Source: Zhengitettix transpicula (taxonomy: Eukaryota > Arthropoda > Insecta > Orthoptera > Tetrigidae). From it: DNA of 64,000 bases. The position numbers and the translations under genes are program-made. Below the pieces are notes generated by a model, which saw only the letters and a program-made list of their open reading frames with translations, ran no database searches and was not told the DNA's origin. This document shows, in pieces, positions 1-12,659 of this stretch. Numbering within the stretch: the stretch's first letter is position 1; each line of letters opens with the position of its first letter. The stretch spans positions 167,088,746 through 167,152,745 of the forward strand of contig CM073590.1 in the NCBI GenBank assembly GCA_037074705.1, written 5' to 3'.

Positions 1-989
1 GAATTCAGCTAAATAACAGATTGATTTATTCAAGTTAAATGGTGACAATTATTAACTTGTTATTATGATGTTTGTACATAGGCCTATATATTATAATATA
101 ATATAACTCAAAATTAAATTTATGTAAAATATAAATTGAAAACGAAACTTATTTAATCTTGGCCGTATTGTGGAGAGCAAAAATAATTTAATTGTAACAT
201 TTATGGCGACATTCAGTGGGTGAAAAATTTACAGAAATAAATGCGTGTGTCACGCTCAGTCGACAATGGTGAGAGATTTGTAAGTTGCTATTTACTCTGC
301 CTTGAATTGTGACTGCCATAGATACTCTTGTCGCTAGTGGTTCTCGGGAAACTGGTATGGAGCCGATTCTCGTTGATGAATCTCGACTGGTTTCTGTCGT
401 TGGCATATATTTAGCATCTATCGCTGTTTTCACGGGCCCGTCGCCAAAGTCGATTTGTCTATCTGGTCTGCACAGGACCCAACATTGCTTTGGCTGGCTT
501 TTAATTAATTTAAAACATATTTTTTGTGGGAAGAACTGAGTTTTAAGGCTGTCGCATGAAGTCATCCGTCTGACTTCAACGTCTGCCGGATTTAAACGTC
601 CTCCCAACATGTGCAAGACTCCCGCTCCAGAGTTTCCAACAAAAGACTGTCCTGGAATTTTGAAAAGTATTCTCGAATTTTCACCTTGAATGCGCGATAC
701 GTCAAGATATAAGTATAAATTATTTTTACTTTCCTGAGAAATATAAAATTACTTATACTTAATATTTTATTAACATCTGTGGAGGAACGAGTTAGCACAC
801 GCTTCTTCCTGCCAACATGATTTTTTTACTTAACCATCACGGTAAAATAAAAAAATACATGAAGTGAAAACGGTGCTGTTGGCCGTCAGAATGCGCAGTC
901 CTTTTCTGTTCTCAGAAAAATTTGAAATGCTCCATACAATGCGTCGTGGTGTATAAGTCAGACGCTCTTATCTCTATTTTCTGTCCATA

Positions 990-1103
990 CATATATAAGG
1001 AGAGAAAGAGAGAAAAGGTTGATTAGTTGAAGAATGAGTTTGTACATATATATAAGGAGAGAGGAAGAGAAAAAAAATTAATTAGTTGAAGAATGATTAT
1101 CAT
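990..1103. repeat. Two-copy tandem repeat, period 57
   Basis: ATATATAAGGAGAGA...TTAGTTGAAGAATGA occurs twice head to tail with few differences. No coding content. Confidence 0.75.
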
Positions 1104-3639
1104 ACACGGTCGACTTTTCCAACTCATTATTATCCTGGATCCTGATTAAGTAAGTTCATTTCAATACATGCTAAACTGGGCTACATTCAATTATTAAAAG
1201 TTATTATTTCAACTGTGAATCATACAAACATTCGGACACGCAATAAATTTTGACAGTACAGAGTGAAAGTAATTTATCAATTAATTTTGACTCGTCCAGC
1301 CAACAGTTTAATTAAATTTTCATCCATGCTATATATAAAGCAGATGGTTGTTTATGACAAAGTACAGCTATTTTTACGCCAATATAAGAGCGCGGAGGTC
1401 CTTGTTCGTATGGTCGATAGGTCAACCGCATTCCACGTCGCCGCAGGCGGCAGCAATACATCAGCTCACATCTCTGCAGGAGACGTGCTCGCTCTTTTAG
1501 AATAATTACGCCCAATGGAAACTTCCGTCAAGTCTCTACCAGAAGGCAGTAAATATTATGCACACAACCGAAATACGACAAACGTCTTTCATTGGTTGCG
1601 AAAATTTCAATAGTCGCTCATGAAAACGTCTGTTTTTACAATTAATCAGTATTTGTGGGCTCCTGTTTGTAAACATTTTCGGCCCGTTAATGACCAAAAT
1701 AATTGGGACAGACGGCTCAACTTCCTATCAAACAAAAAATTATAATATTAGACGACATCCAAAAAACCTGGGAACGATAATTACGCGCAAATAAAACAAT
1801 AAAACCATACAAATATCTGTGTAGTCCGTTCTATGGCTAAAATTCGAAGTATTTTTCTAGTGTTAAACAATTTTTAACCCCCAAAAAATCCCAAACTTTT
1901 CCATTTTGTTGGTCCCACTTTTTTAAATTTACTTCAAAACTCTGGAAAATAGAAGGGTGTCGGTTACTGTAGCATTTACTTTGTGTTTAGTGCTCAGAGA
2001 CGTTTTCTCTATCTGATAGAATTGTTAAATTAAGAGAATAAATTCTTCTACAAGAATATGAAATTAATATTAAAGGGCTGATAATTAATAAATTGTTAAT
2101 TTTTGTAATTTACACTAATGTTTTTAAAAGAAAAACTAATTCTTCATTTTCAAAAACTTTAATTTATAATTTTGCGGAACTTTCGGTAATTTGTCGTATT
2201 TATCCCTACAAGTAAAAAAAAATCAAAATCATTTAAATTTTAACAAGTTTCCCACTCATAATTTTTTTAATAAATTTGTAATTTAAATCAATTATGATTT
2301 CAATATTTTCTAAAAGCAAAATATTAATTTTCAAATTTTCCAAATGACCAAAATTTATCAATACTTTCAATTTGTCCGAAATGAGTTCTATGGTATCCAT
2401 TTTTCAAAATCATCGGATTTATTCAGCTGAAAAGAACTCCCAGTAAAACGTAATAAATTAATTTGGACGAAAATTGGCAGTATGAGAAAGGATGCTGAAA
2501 GCGTCCACGTTTTCAAACCACTACCGGGATACGGCCGTAATTATTTTGAAATTATGCACTCTACACTCACCAAAACATGAATAGAGAATACAATGGATTC
2601 CACAGATTCTCAGGAGAAGCAAACAGATTAAAATAATAATCATAGTTGGCCATTATTTCAACTTAAATCGAAACAAAAAGAAATAGTCTCTACATTTCCT
2701 CTCAAGCAATATCTTATTTTTTGTTTACACGGTGTCTCGTAGAATGGTGTTTAAAGGAAAGTTTGTTTAATTGAGGTCCCTGCCGCATTATGACATTATA
2801 TGTTAAGGAAAGGCCATTATCAAACCCTTTATTTACTGCACTATCCTCTTGATCCAGGCAATAATAGTTCCAGGTAGAGAAAAAGAAAATCAAAAAATGT
2901 TTTGTGAGAGTAAAGAAATAATACGCGTATTGATCAACGCCATCCACATAGAAACTCCGACTTGGCGTTCGACCAAAGTTCGTCGCAGACAAGATTCTCC
3001 ACGAAGCAGTATTTTCCGACCATTCATTTCTATTACTGTTTTATGTTTCCTTAGAATTATTTAAAATAATAATATTTTATACTTTTTCCTTTCAATACCA
3101 CAGTTTAATACTCCTTTACACTTACATACTTAATGAAATAAGAAACACTTTTAGTATTATTCTAGAAACAAGTAATATACATTGTTCTGTAATACGTATT
3201 TCTATTATTACTCAGTTCCAGTGTCTTCATATGTATTGTATGTCAAGAGTAGTTAAGGTATAACTTTTTTCAATATTCAACTTAATAAATGAGATCCCTT
3301 GAAATTCGATGGTTTTTTTTTTGCCTAAAAGTAGACAAAGAATAGTTATAGATCTATATTCGTGATGAAACCTTAAAAAATAAAATTGATAAACAAAATT
3401 TGTTAAATAATTATTAAAATAGTACCATGGTTGTTACATAATCTAAAAGTTCTTCTAATAAATAAAATTGACTGTTTGTTTGTGTGCACGTATGTGTGTG
3501 TATGTTCAGCTTAAAAATCAGAACACGTGGAGAAATATCAAACCCAATTTTGTACACGTTACTTTCAAAGCGGAAACAAACACTGTTGGAATAAGACACG
3601 ACTACCCCTAGCGGGAGCATTAGAAGGGGTTAGAAATTT

Positions 3640-3890
3640 TCATACACGCTAAAGCGGTCTGTATTTGCATCGAAACAATATTTTTCGGGGTCAATGAGAT
3701 TTATAGTGATCCTCCCGATGTTTCTGTGTAAAATTACAACCCCTTTAATCATGAGAGGGGAGCACGTTTAGGCGTGGGCGTTACATGAAAATAACGCGAA
3801 AACAAACACATATTTGGGTCGAATCCGGGCTTAAGGATGTTGCTGAGTTTAATTCTAACATTCAACTTTCCGATTAAGTTGTCCTTCAAT
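3640..3890 (+). repeat. Diverged interspersed repeat (also at about 60.2-60.45 kb)
   Basis: Shares ordered blocks with 60170-60450: TTTCGGGGTCA..., CAACCCCTTTAAT, GTCGAATCCGGGCTTA and GAGTTTAATTCT. Similarity by eye is roughly 60-65%. Family not identified. Confidence 0.4.
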
Positions 3891-6800
3891 GCCTAGGAGT
3901 GGGGGAGGAAGGGGATAACAACGTTCCGCGTACTATATTAAACACGTGAAGCAATTTCGAGAAATTTTGGACGCACGGTCCTTTCCAACCAGAAATAAAC
4001 ACTATGGGGTAAGACACGACTAACACGGGTCTGGAAATTTCGGTATTTTGGCCAATTTGTTTCATTAAACAACAGTCCAAATTCACAGGAAGAAATTAAA
4101 AAGAGAAATGTGGAAAAATACGATCTCGTAGCACACTGCACCGTAACTGACACGGATATCACACTAATATTAATCTTCAGAAAAAATTCCCATTCACAAA
4201 GCCAACAATTAGGATTTCCGATTTCATAACACCAAAGAAAAAAATTCACTCACAGTAGAAAAGAAAAAATTGAAAAGCTATGTTCCCGCTTCTGGTTTAA
4301 TTTCGGATAACATCCTTAAATCAAGATTAACATCAGCTAAGGACATTGAAGTTTATCGTGAGTTAAACTAAATTTAATCACTTTAAGGAACTAAAATGTA
4401 TTCATTAACAGTAGCCATATTTCAATTGCTGCATATGAATGATAAATACTTAAGTTTATTATATGTCATAATAATTGTTTTATAATTAAATTAAGGCACT
4501 TGCATTGGCATTTGTAATTTACAATATTTAAATGAAGTAATCATTAAGTAAAACAGTTTTTTCCCTGTTTTTGGATCTATTTGAAGCAAAACATTTAGGA
4601 AGTTTACATATTGAAAAAAACATTTTCTTTCATTCGTAAGCAGATTATTTGCTTCTCAAACATGAATTATGTTTTTTAGTTCTTGAATTACAAGGAAACT
4701 TTGTTATTGAAAAGGACGAAATATTTGGATCTATAACACTTAAAAAATATGAGTTAATTACCGACAAAATTTTAAATGCGTAAACGAAAATTAGATTGGA
4801 GGCTCATCCTATAGCATTTATAAATATTGTTGATGTACTTATATTAAGCTTTTCATTTTATATAACTGAATTTAGCATAATTACTTAAGCGATAACTCGT
4901 GCCTAAGCTCCATTTCAATGCAAATGGAGAAGATTCCTTTGTAGAAAGTTGCGCGAAATGTAATGAAATTATGTCATAACAGAGGTGACTGAGTGCTGAA
5001 TGTGTGCGTTTATTCTCCATAAAGCGTTTATAGGCCTCTTAATTCCTTCGAATTCATCCTACGTTGATTGTTCTAGTGCCTTTTACAGCGCTATTATGAG
5101 TTCATTCGTTCTCCTTTGTCACCTGAAGAACAAAAGAAATCGCGTGCACAACAAAGAACATCGTGCAGCGTTCTCTTTTCCTTGTACTGCTCAGTAAAAA
5201 TTTTCTTTCTAGAACGTAATGCTTGAAATCGCTTATACAGTATGTTTATGTTTCAAGCAATAGAAGTAAGCGTCTCCCTGTAAATATCTACAGGTTTGCA
5301 CACCTTTATGCTAAGAATCTACCCACAGATTTTCTAATTAGAAAGAAACTTCCATTTCCGCAAGTTATACGAGTATTGTATCGGTATGACATTGATCTTA
5401 GTTTTTTAAATCTTCTGTTTACCAATTGATCTCCAGGGAAAATATCACAGTATATTTATTTTCTAATAGTGTACCTGTAATTCTGCGGTTATTAACTTAA
5501 GAAAATTACACTAAAAAAACTAACGATGATGTTCAACAGAATATTATTAATACAAAGGCAATGGAGCTATTCGTTGCCAACAATTCAAATGTATTTTTGA
5601 GTTTCCTTTATTGGCCAGTAAGAAATATGATCCAGTTTTTTAGTTCAAATGGACTAGAAAACAGACATGTTAGAATTTTGTTTATATAAGTATACTGAAT
5701 AAAATAAAATGTTTCAATTTTCGGGTTTCTGAAGACATACTTTTGATTCTAACCATAAATAAGGAGGACTTGATGAATGCAGAAAAGGTCAATGCTGCTG
5801 CTATTTGTCATGGGAAACGAAGAACGTTGTTCGCGAGAGCAATTGTAGCCTAAAGATCTGTGTGCAGAGATTGCTTATTAGATATAAGTATTGGCGATGT
5901 GAGTGAGTACCATTTCAAAGTATACTTTAATTGCGATCAAAATGCTCAATACGATCCTAGTAGTTTAAGTCACCCGCTTAGGAAAGAAGAAAATTTGGAT
6001 TGTAATCTTCGTAATTTTGTTTAACTTCAACCCCGATCTAAATCCAGAAAAAATATCTACTACTACATTATTAATTACTACATTGAAACATTCTGAATTA
6101 TAGTGCTATATGTAATAAGTGACTTGTGCTATTATGAGAATGAGTTATGAAATAAAGGCTAAAATAGTTTCCCCTTCTAACTTTGCTGGACAGGGTCAAC
6201 CTTCCATCTCCGGCGATGTCATGTTCGTTTACGTTAAGACATAAACATAGATTGTGTTCAATTTTAGAAGCTATCGATTTATTCCTCTCTAACTCTCTTA
6301 CTGCATGTCTTCACTCCAATGCCACAATTCGTAAACGATAACGCGAATGGCTGTAACTTGTACTGAACATTACCATGAGGTGCGGATATCTCTTGAGTCT
6401 GAGGTAAGACAAGGCGAGTTTGCAGACGTGTTCGTTGTTACAGCGATTAGGTTTGAGGTTTGCTCTCGGCTCCCTCGAGTACAACAGGAAATCCAAATTG
6501 TACCTCTAACAAGATCCCGGGACCTAGCTTCCCTTTGTCGGTGCAGTGTTAAGGGTCGTTAACGGGCGAGTACTGGAGAGGTCGGGGATGAGATGTGGCT
6601 GGTAGGGTGAGAATGGAATCAATACGGCCATTGCGTGCGGTATAGCGCAAGCACACACCAAACGTTACTTGCTTACCACTCACTGTGGTTTTTCTGTACA
6701 GCTGATTAATTCTGTTAAGTGACAGACTATAAAATGGAAAATTCCTGTTAGTCAGTTATATACGTGTCAACGTATTCCCAGAATCAACGGGGAAAGCCAT

Positions 6801-7129
6801 TATAATTTTGTTCATTGTTCATCTTCATCTGTCCAAATACACATTAATAATGATAAAACTGGTATTCTATTACGCTCGAAGCTTTAGAAACGACGAAACG
6901 AAGTACGCATTTAATTGTGTATAATAGTACAATACTAAATAACAAAGTAGCGGGGAATACGCAAAGAAATTGGACTTGATTGGAAGGATAGCATATCTAT
7001 GAATAGTTATTTTCTGAGACAAAGAGTGAAGGTGTGTCTGGACACCGGAGAGGCAAACAACGTGTCTGGCAAACAAGGCTCTGTTGTATATCACTTATAC
7101 TGTTCAACCACTATTGTCCATGGTTGATC

Positions 7130-7580
7130 AAATAAACCTGGGAAGGAGTTGAGATTTCTGAGTAACTATAATCAATTATCACAATAAAATATGCAAATGA
7201 TCTGGTATTGTTCACGAAGAATAAATAAATACTGCAAGACATGTTAGAATTGATAGGGGTTATAGGAAGGAAGTAGAAAATAGAGATAAATATAGAAAAG
7301 TCCAAAGTAACCAAAGACATTTTTCATAAATTTTTAGACAAAAAACAATTACAAAATTTCGATCACTTCAAACACCTTGGAAATATTTTGACGAATGATG
7401 ACTTAAAATAAAGAAAGAAAGAAGGTCTCGTAACGCAATGGCCAATGCAGTATTTACAAAGAAATGAGCCCTATTAACAAGAAAATTGAATCTGTAATTG
7501 CGGAAGATCTTAGTTAATCGTAGTGAAATTGAGTTTATGAATAGGTTTAAAAATTTTGGTGTGATGGATAAGTGTAGACA
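7130..7580 (+). pseudogene. Decayed non-LTR retrotransposon reverse transcriptase
   Basis: In scattered frames the translation follows the insect LINE endonuclease-RT pattern: KYANDLVLF at 7188-7214 (the YADD catalytic box with one Asp replaced by Asn), ILQDMLELIG, EINIEKSKV, FDHFKHLGNILTNDD, and RSRNAMANAVFTKK with LTRKLNL. Several stops and frameshifts separate these blocks, so it is dead. Covers the palm C-terminal half and the thumb only. Confidence 0.75.
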
Positions 7581-7599
7581 TTTTTAGGATGATATAAAT

Positions 7600-8115
7600 A
7601 TATAAAAATATTTTAGAAGAAACACGCCGTCGCGGTATTTTCGAGATTTTCGAATCCTAATCACTTTCATAGCCTTTAGATCAGAGCTTAATCGAAAGCA
7701 TTTTTTCTGTTATTGAGTTAATTTTAACCTATCTTTATAATTATGATCTCTAAAATAAGGAAAAAAGAAGTAAATTAATATAATAAATTGAGATAATAAA
7801 TAAATATATAATAAATAAGAACTCTAGTTTTATAGAGGTCTGAAATTCCATAATGGACTGCAAAATTACATTAAAATTGTGAGAAAAGTAAATAATTTTA
7901 GTTGAAGGTTGTATAGTATATAAAGAATATTTATATAGATTTTAAAGTCTACAAGTTCGTTATTTCCGAAGGTTTCTCGTTGAATAATAAATACAATGCT
8001 CTCGGGATTCCAAGCGGGTGGCGAATTTTTCACGCGACACAGTCGACATCTTCTGGATAAGATCGTTGATAATTAATAGGCTACTTAAGGAAGTAAATGA
8101 ATAAATAAAAATTAT
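7600..8115. other. AT-rich spacer
   Basis: Between the LINE remnant and repeat copy 1. Nothing recognised. Confidence 0.4.
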
Positions 8116-8119
8116 GCAG

Positions 8120-8585
8120 GATGCTCTATAGAGAGCTGTTCTCTCGCAGGCAGAACCTTTCTTGAGAGACGGAGATGCCTTTTCCTCTCTCCGTTTTTGA
8201 ACTAAGGTTCCCACAAGCCGAGACACCTCGGCCTGCTTTGACAGGTGAATTTTCCGGGGTCGCAGACATTGGGCATAAGGTAAGAGTTGACCGCTGTTCC
8301 CATTGTAACAGTCGGCCAGCTGCCTCCTAAACTGGTCGAGGCTCGGAGAAGGGAAAGCTGCGTTCCAATAGCAAACCCCTCTTCCGCCATCGGAAGGACG
8401 TGGGACAAGTACCAAATGCCCAACCTACCTGTTGCAGGTTTTCTAAGGTTTGTCTTGCGAATGCCGGGTAGGATCCTTAAACCATAGCCCGGGGGCCCTA
8501 TTTAACCCTTGGCTACCTTCCCCCTTCCGCATTCCCCCTTTTAAAACCATTCCTATGCTATTAAAGGGGAATTGCCACCATGTTA
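8120..8585 (-). repeat. Interspersed repeat family R1, copy 1
   Basis: Reverse-complement copy of a repeat seen again at 12.3 and 34.7 kb. Its unit starts GTGGCAA(C/T)TCCCC...GCATAGGAA, runs through AAGGATCCTACCCG, CATCAGGTAGGTCGGGCATT-like and GAGGCAGCTGGCCGACT blocks, and ends near GCGAGAGAACA. Much GC-richer than the surroundings. It carries overlapping open frames on both strands (7960-8415 minus, 8287-8487 plus) that are also open in the other copies. Most likely a nonautonomous mobile element; class unknown. Confidence 0.75.
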
Positions 8586-8589
8586 CTCT

Positions 8590-11500
8590 AAAAAAAACGG
8601 ACGAATCATGAGAATTCTCCGCCCGTTACTAAACTAGAGGCTTTGAGACGCAGAAGTTATCAAATTTACAGGAACTTCCAAAAAAATTAAAACTATTTCA
8701 GTAGAAATATTCGTGTATTTGATGTTATTTGACACTACTGAATGGGTGAATCGGTTTGGAATACAAAGAATACATTTAGAATATTACTGAAGACTTTGGG
8801 TAGGACAGTGGCCTGCAAGACTAAAGAAACACTTCGAATCCCATGAATATAAGATCAAAAGACTGAAAGTACTTTGCAATTTCGCCTCAACAAAGGGGGA
8901 GCTAGTGTGGGACGTATTTTAGCACTTCTGTTTTTCCGTGTCACGTAGCACCGTCAGAACCAACCTCACTTCAGATTTTACTATGTAACGGTGTACTAAC
9001 TTCATAACCATATTTGCTATGTTGAAATTTATCACACGTTACACATCTATAAATATGTTTTAACAAACTCTAATTTTATCATCTCTACTATTAACAGTGA
9101 TTTGTGATCGGTGAAGCATTTGCAAATATTACAGAACTGTGACAAAAGTCTACACAAACCCAAAGCGTCACACTTAAAACATGACATAGCAACAATAAAA
9201 TAAAACATATAGTACGATAATAATAATAAATACATTTAATGAGTGACTGATGTTTCTGAGCTTTTATGGCCATGTCTATTGTAATTTTTAATCAGATAAG
9301 TTTACTGTTTATGATTTGAATGTTATGCATCGTAAACGATATAAACGGACCTCGGCTACAGTGTTTGGTAAAAGAAACCCAACGTACTTGCCACCATCGG
9401 TTAAAAAAAACCGAAAATATATTGTAGGCAAAAGTAAAAAACATTTTTCTGAGAATATGTAGAGTCTAACCAGCTCATTGACGAAGGTGTACACTAATTG
9501 ATATTCAACCCTGGCGAAGCATTTCAAAAGATGCTATAGATTTATCGAAGAGCAGTTTATCTCGAAGATTGGAAAAAAATAGTTTTCAATTGAACATAAG
9601 TTTATCGTAAAAAAATAGTTTTGCGAGCAATTCTGTGTCGAAGAAAAGATAATATCCATTATCTGCTGCTACAATAAACCAAAATTCACGCAGATAAGAC
9701 CGCCCGTAACAACTACTTGTTATTCCGTCAAAGGCGTATTGTCACATCGTGAGAGAAAATGAACAAAAAATATTAAAAAAAACTCATTTATATACTCAGA
9801 ATTATGAAAATTTATTATTAATACAATAAATAAATTAAAACATTTTTCATTTTCCAAGAACAAAACTGTGAAATAATAAACCAATTTGTTTTAGAGCAAA
9901 ACTTTGCCGTTTGTAATATTTTCTTTTGCTGGATACATGAATATAAAAATTGTTGTGAGGAAAACGCAAGAATTCTGAAAGTTACTTTCCAGATCAATCG
10001 GTCTAATATGTGTCTATGATAATTCAGAACAAGATCTAGAATAGTATAAAAGTTTATAATACTTAAAAAATATCATACCACTTTTTTATATTAAATGAAA
10101 ACTTCGTAAATGTTCTGTTATCATTGTTCCGGCAACTTAAAATTACATTCTGGACGCAGTATAAATGATAATAAACTAAATCCGTCTTCTCGGACAGATA
10201 TTTAAATATTCCTAGATTTTGTCCCCGGAAAAGTTTCAATATAAAGTACTATTTTTGGTGCTCCACTCGAAATGTGCGGTTTCTGCATCACATTGTTATT
10301 TAATTATATTTATTAATTTAATTAATTATTAATTATCATATTGTATTATTACTTATCTTGTGCAGAAAAAGTTTGGCATACCATAGTTTCTAATAACTAT
10401 TCGTAATTTTATTTACAATATGGGATATTTCCTCAAGTGAGGACTAATGGAATTAATAAATTGTAAGTATATATCTATATACAGTAAAAGAAGAATTACT
10501 CACTTTAGGGTAATTGAAAACCAATTTATATAGCTACATTTTGTTATATAAACTAAATACAGGATGTATAAGAATAGGTCAAACAATTTCAATTCAAAAT
10601 TCTTAACGCTTAAATTAATTTAGTTACTCTTAAAATGTAAGGGACCGTTTATATTCCGATAAATTTCGTATTTACCATTGTGAATTAATTAATGATGGTG
10701 AATGAAATGCGTTTAATTAGTTACAACCATACAATAAATTATAACGACCCAACTTGCACTTTCTATGAACAAAATTCATGGTTTCTGCGAGCTATCAGAT
10801 GTGCCGCTGATTTGCTTGAATACTGTACCTTAACAACTTAATTAGTAAAATCATGTTAGGTCGTCAAACTTCAAATTCAAAATTAACGGGCCAAATCTGG
10901 TAGAGGGTAAAGTTATTTACCAGTTTTAACATCGCTCATGACGTCATCAGTGCAGACTGTAAGAAGAAATATATAACTACAAATTAATTATTTTAATAAT
11001 TATAAATAAACATCCACAGCCGAAATCTTTAACGTAATCGCTGTTATTCAAATTACGTTAATTTGAAACCTTCAATATCATTAACTGTTTTCGTAGATAA
11101 GCAAAGCACCGGAAGTTGCCTAATTACCTCTGAGAAATTATGCTAAGGGCTGTGTCAAGCTCCAGCTTAGTTAAGTAGTTAAGTAGTTTGTAGCGGCTTG
11201 CTTGAGTGTTCTCGCAACATTATCCGCATTAAAATTCCATACTCCCTTCCGCACTCAAGCACGCATTGAGAAAGTGAAGGAATTAAAACTGTGAGCCAGC
11301 TTTAAAGAAAAACTTTAAACTAGTATATCGTTTTTTGGGAAATTTAGACAATGTAAGAAGTATTCGATATTGTACCGAAACTACAATAAATTGTATTTCA
11401 CCTTAAACAAAAAAGTTTGATAACGATATAACTTTGCTATCATAACTTGAATCAATTAATGTATACACTATGTCGTTCAAATAGTCTCCATAAATTCAGA

Positions 11501-12020
11501 ATTAAAAAGTCCGAATATAGTGAAAATGTTTTCCCCATGCCGATGAAATAATCGCTCTCGTAAGTATATTACGTTTTGCTTATTCAACTGTTTCATTAAA
11601 TTTATTAAAACAAACTGTAAAAACACATAATGCTATAGTCCGGATAACGAGTAATGTTTTTTTAAAATAAAATCTGCTGAGAACTATTTAGGTTACATTC
11701 AACATGATCTTTCAATTAATTACTTTATTTGTCTGTTAATTGGCTACTATTTAACTAATTAGTATACAGTGTAAATTAAACATATAAATGAAATTGAAAT
11801 CGTTCAATATGTCATATGCAATAAAATTACCACTTTCAAATACACGGAAAATTTCTTTTAAATTGTTTAACAACGGAGCATAATATTCATAAAATATATC
11901 CAGTTAGTAGTTACAATATACAATAGTAGAACGCTAATAAAACATTGATAATTATCGTATTTTGTAGCGAATAATATAGAACAACTGGATTTAGGGTTAT
12001 CTGTTTTTTACATCCGTTTT
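8590..12020. other. Gene-free AT-rich stretch
   Basis: About 3.4 kb with no convincing exon, RNA gene or recognisable element; open frames are short and of biased composition. Confidence 0.4.
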
Positions 12021-12022
12021 TC

Positions 12023-12114
12023 AATAAAATAGCCAAATTGACGGACAAAATGAAGTGATGATATAAATACCATTTATATCATCTTAATTTTGTCTGTCAT
12101 TTGGTTATTTTATT
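12023..12114. repeat. Long near-perfect inverted repeat (hairpin)
   Basis: Arms 12023-12068 and 12072-12114 are reverse complements apart from a few mismatches and small indels, with a loop of only three bases. Could be a foldback or MITE-like element or, if transcribed, a miRNA-like hairpin. Confidence 0.75.
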
Positions 12115-12307
12115 TTATTATTATTTTTGGTTTAGCACTCGAAAGATTTAAGTGCATTTTAAGGCCTGGATTTGAGATATTTCTCGTAGAGTAATATTAC
12201 TCTGACGATGATTCATTATTTCTGTTTCGAATTAATTGCTTCCGAAGAAATCTCATAGAGTTTGGGATAATGATAATTTTATTTTTAGGGTAACAGGCTA
12301 CATGATG

Positions 12308-12652
12308 CTAATCCACATAGTGGCAACTCCCCTCTAATAGCATAGGAAGGGATTTGAAAGGGGGGATGTGGAAGGGCATAGGAAGGTTGCCAAGGGCTAA
12401 CTAGGGCCCCCGGGCTATATTTTATGGATCCTACCCAGCATTCGTCTAAAGAAATGTAGGAAAAACCCTAGAAAAACCTGCATCAGGTAGGTCGGGCATT
12501 AGATACTTGTCCCACGCCCTTCCGATAGCGGGAGAGGAGTTTTCTGTGGGGGCGCAGAATTCCCTTCTCCGTGCTTCGACCAGTTTAGGAGGCAGCTGGC
12601 CGACTATTCCAATGGGGATAGCGGACAACTCTTACCGTATGCCCAAGGTCTA
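12308..12652 (+). repeat. Interspersed repeat family R1, copy 2 (truncated)
   Basis: Forward copy starting TAATCCACATAGTGGCAACTCCC and ending abruptly after TATGCCCAAGGTCT, so it lacks the last third found in copies 1 and 3. The minus-strand frame 12446-12628 (VGQLPPKLVEARRRE...) is open, as in the other copies. Confidence 0.75.
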
Positions 12653-12659
12653 GAAAGAG

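Larger units (their letters stand above)
1..7125. other. Gene-poor AT-rich stretch
   Basis: No gene recognised. Three GC-richer islands, about 300-530, 1380-1500 and 6180-6660, have short open frames on one or both strands without recognisable domains. A diverged repeat lies at 3640-3890 and a 57-bp tandem repeat at 990-1103. Confidence 0.4.

Noticed and set aside
188..616. 142-residue minus frame and overlapping 76-residue plus frame
   Set aside because: No recognisable domain, both strands open in a small GC-richer island, no convincing splice context.
1263..1505. 80-residue plus frame with an alanine-rich end
   Set aside because: No homology recognised; the opposite strand is also open.
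6347..6403. ATG GCT ... GAG|GTAAGA, a possible first exon (19 codons plus donor)
   Set aside because: No signal peptide or domain, and no partner exon; such short combinations arise by chance.
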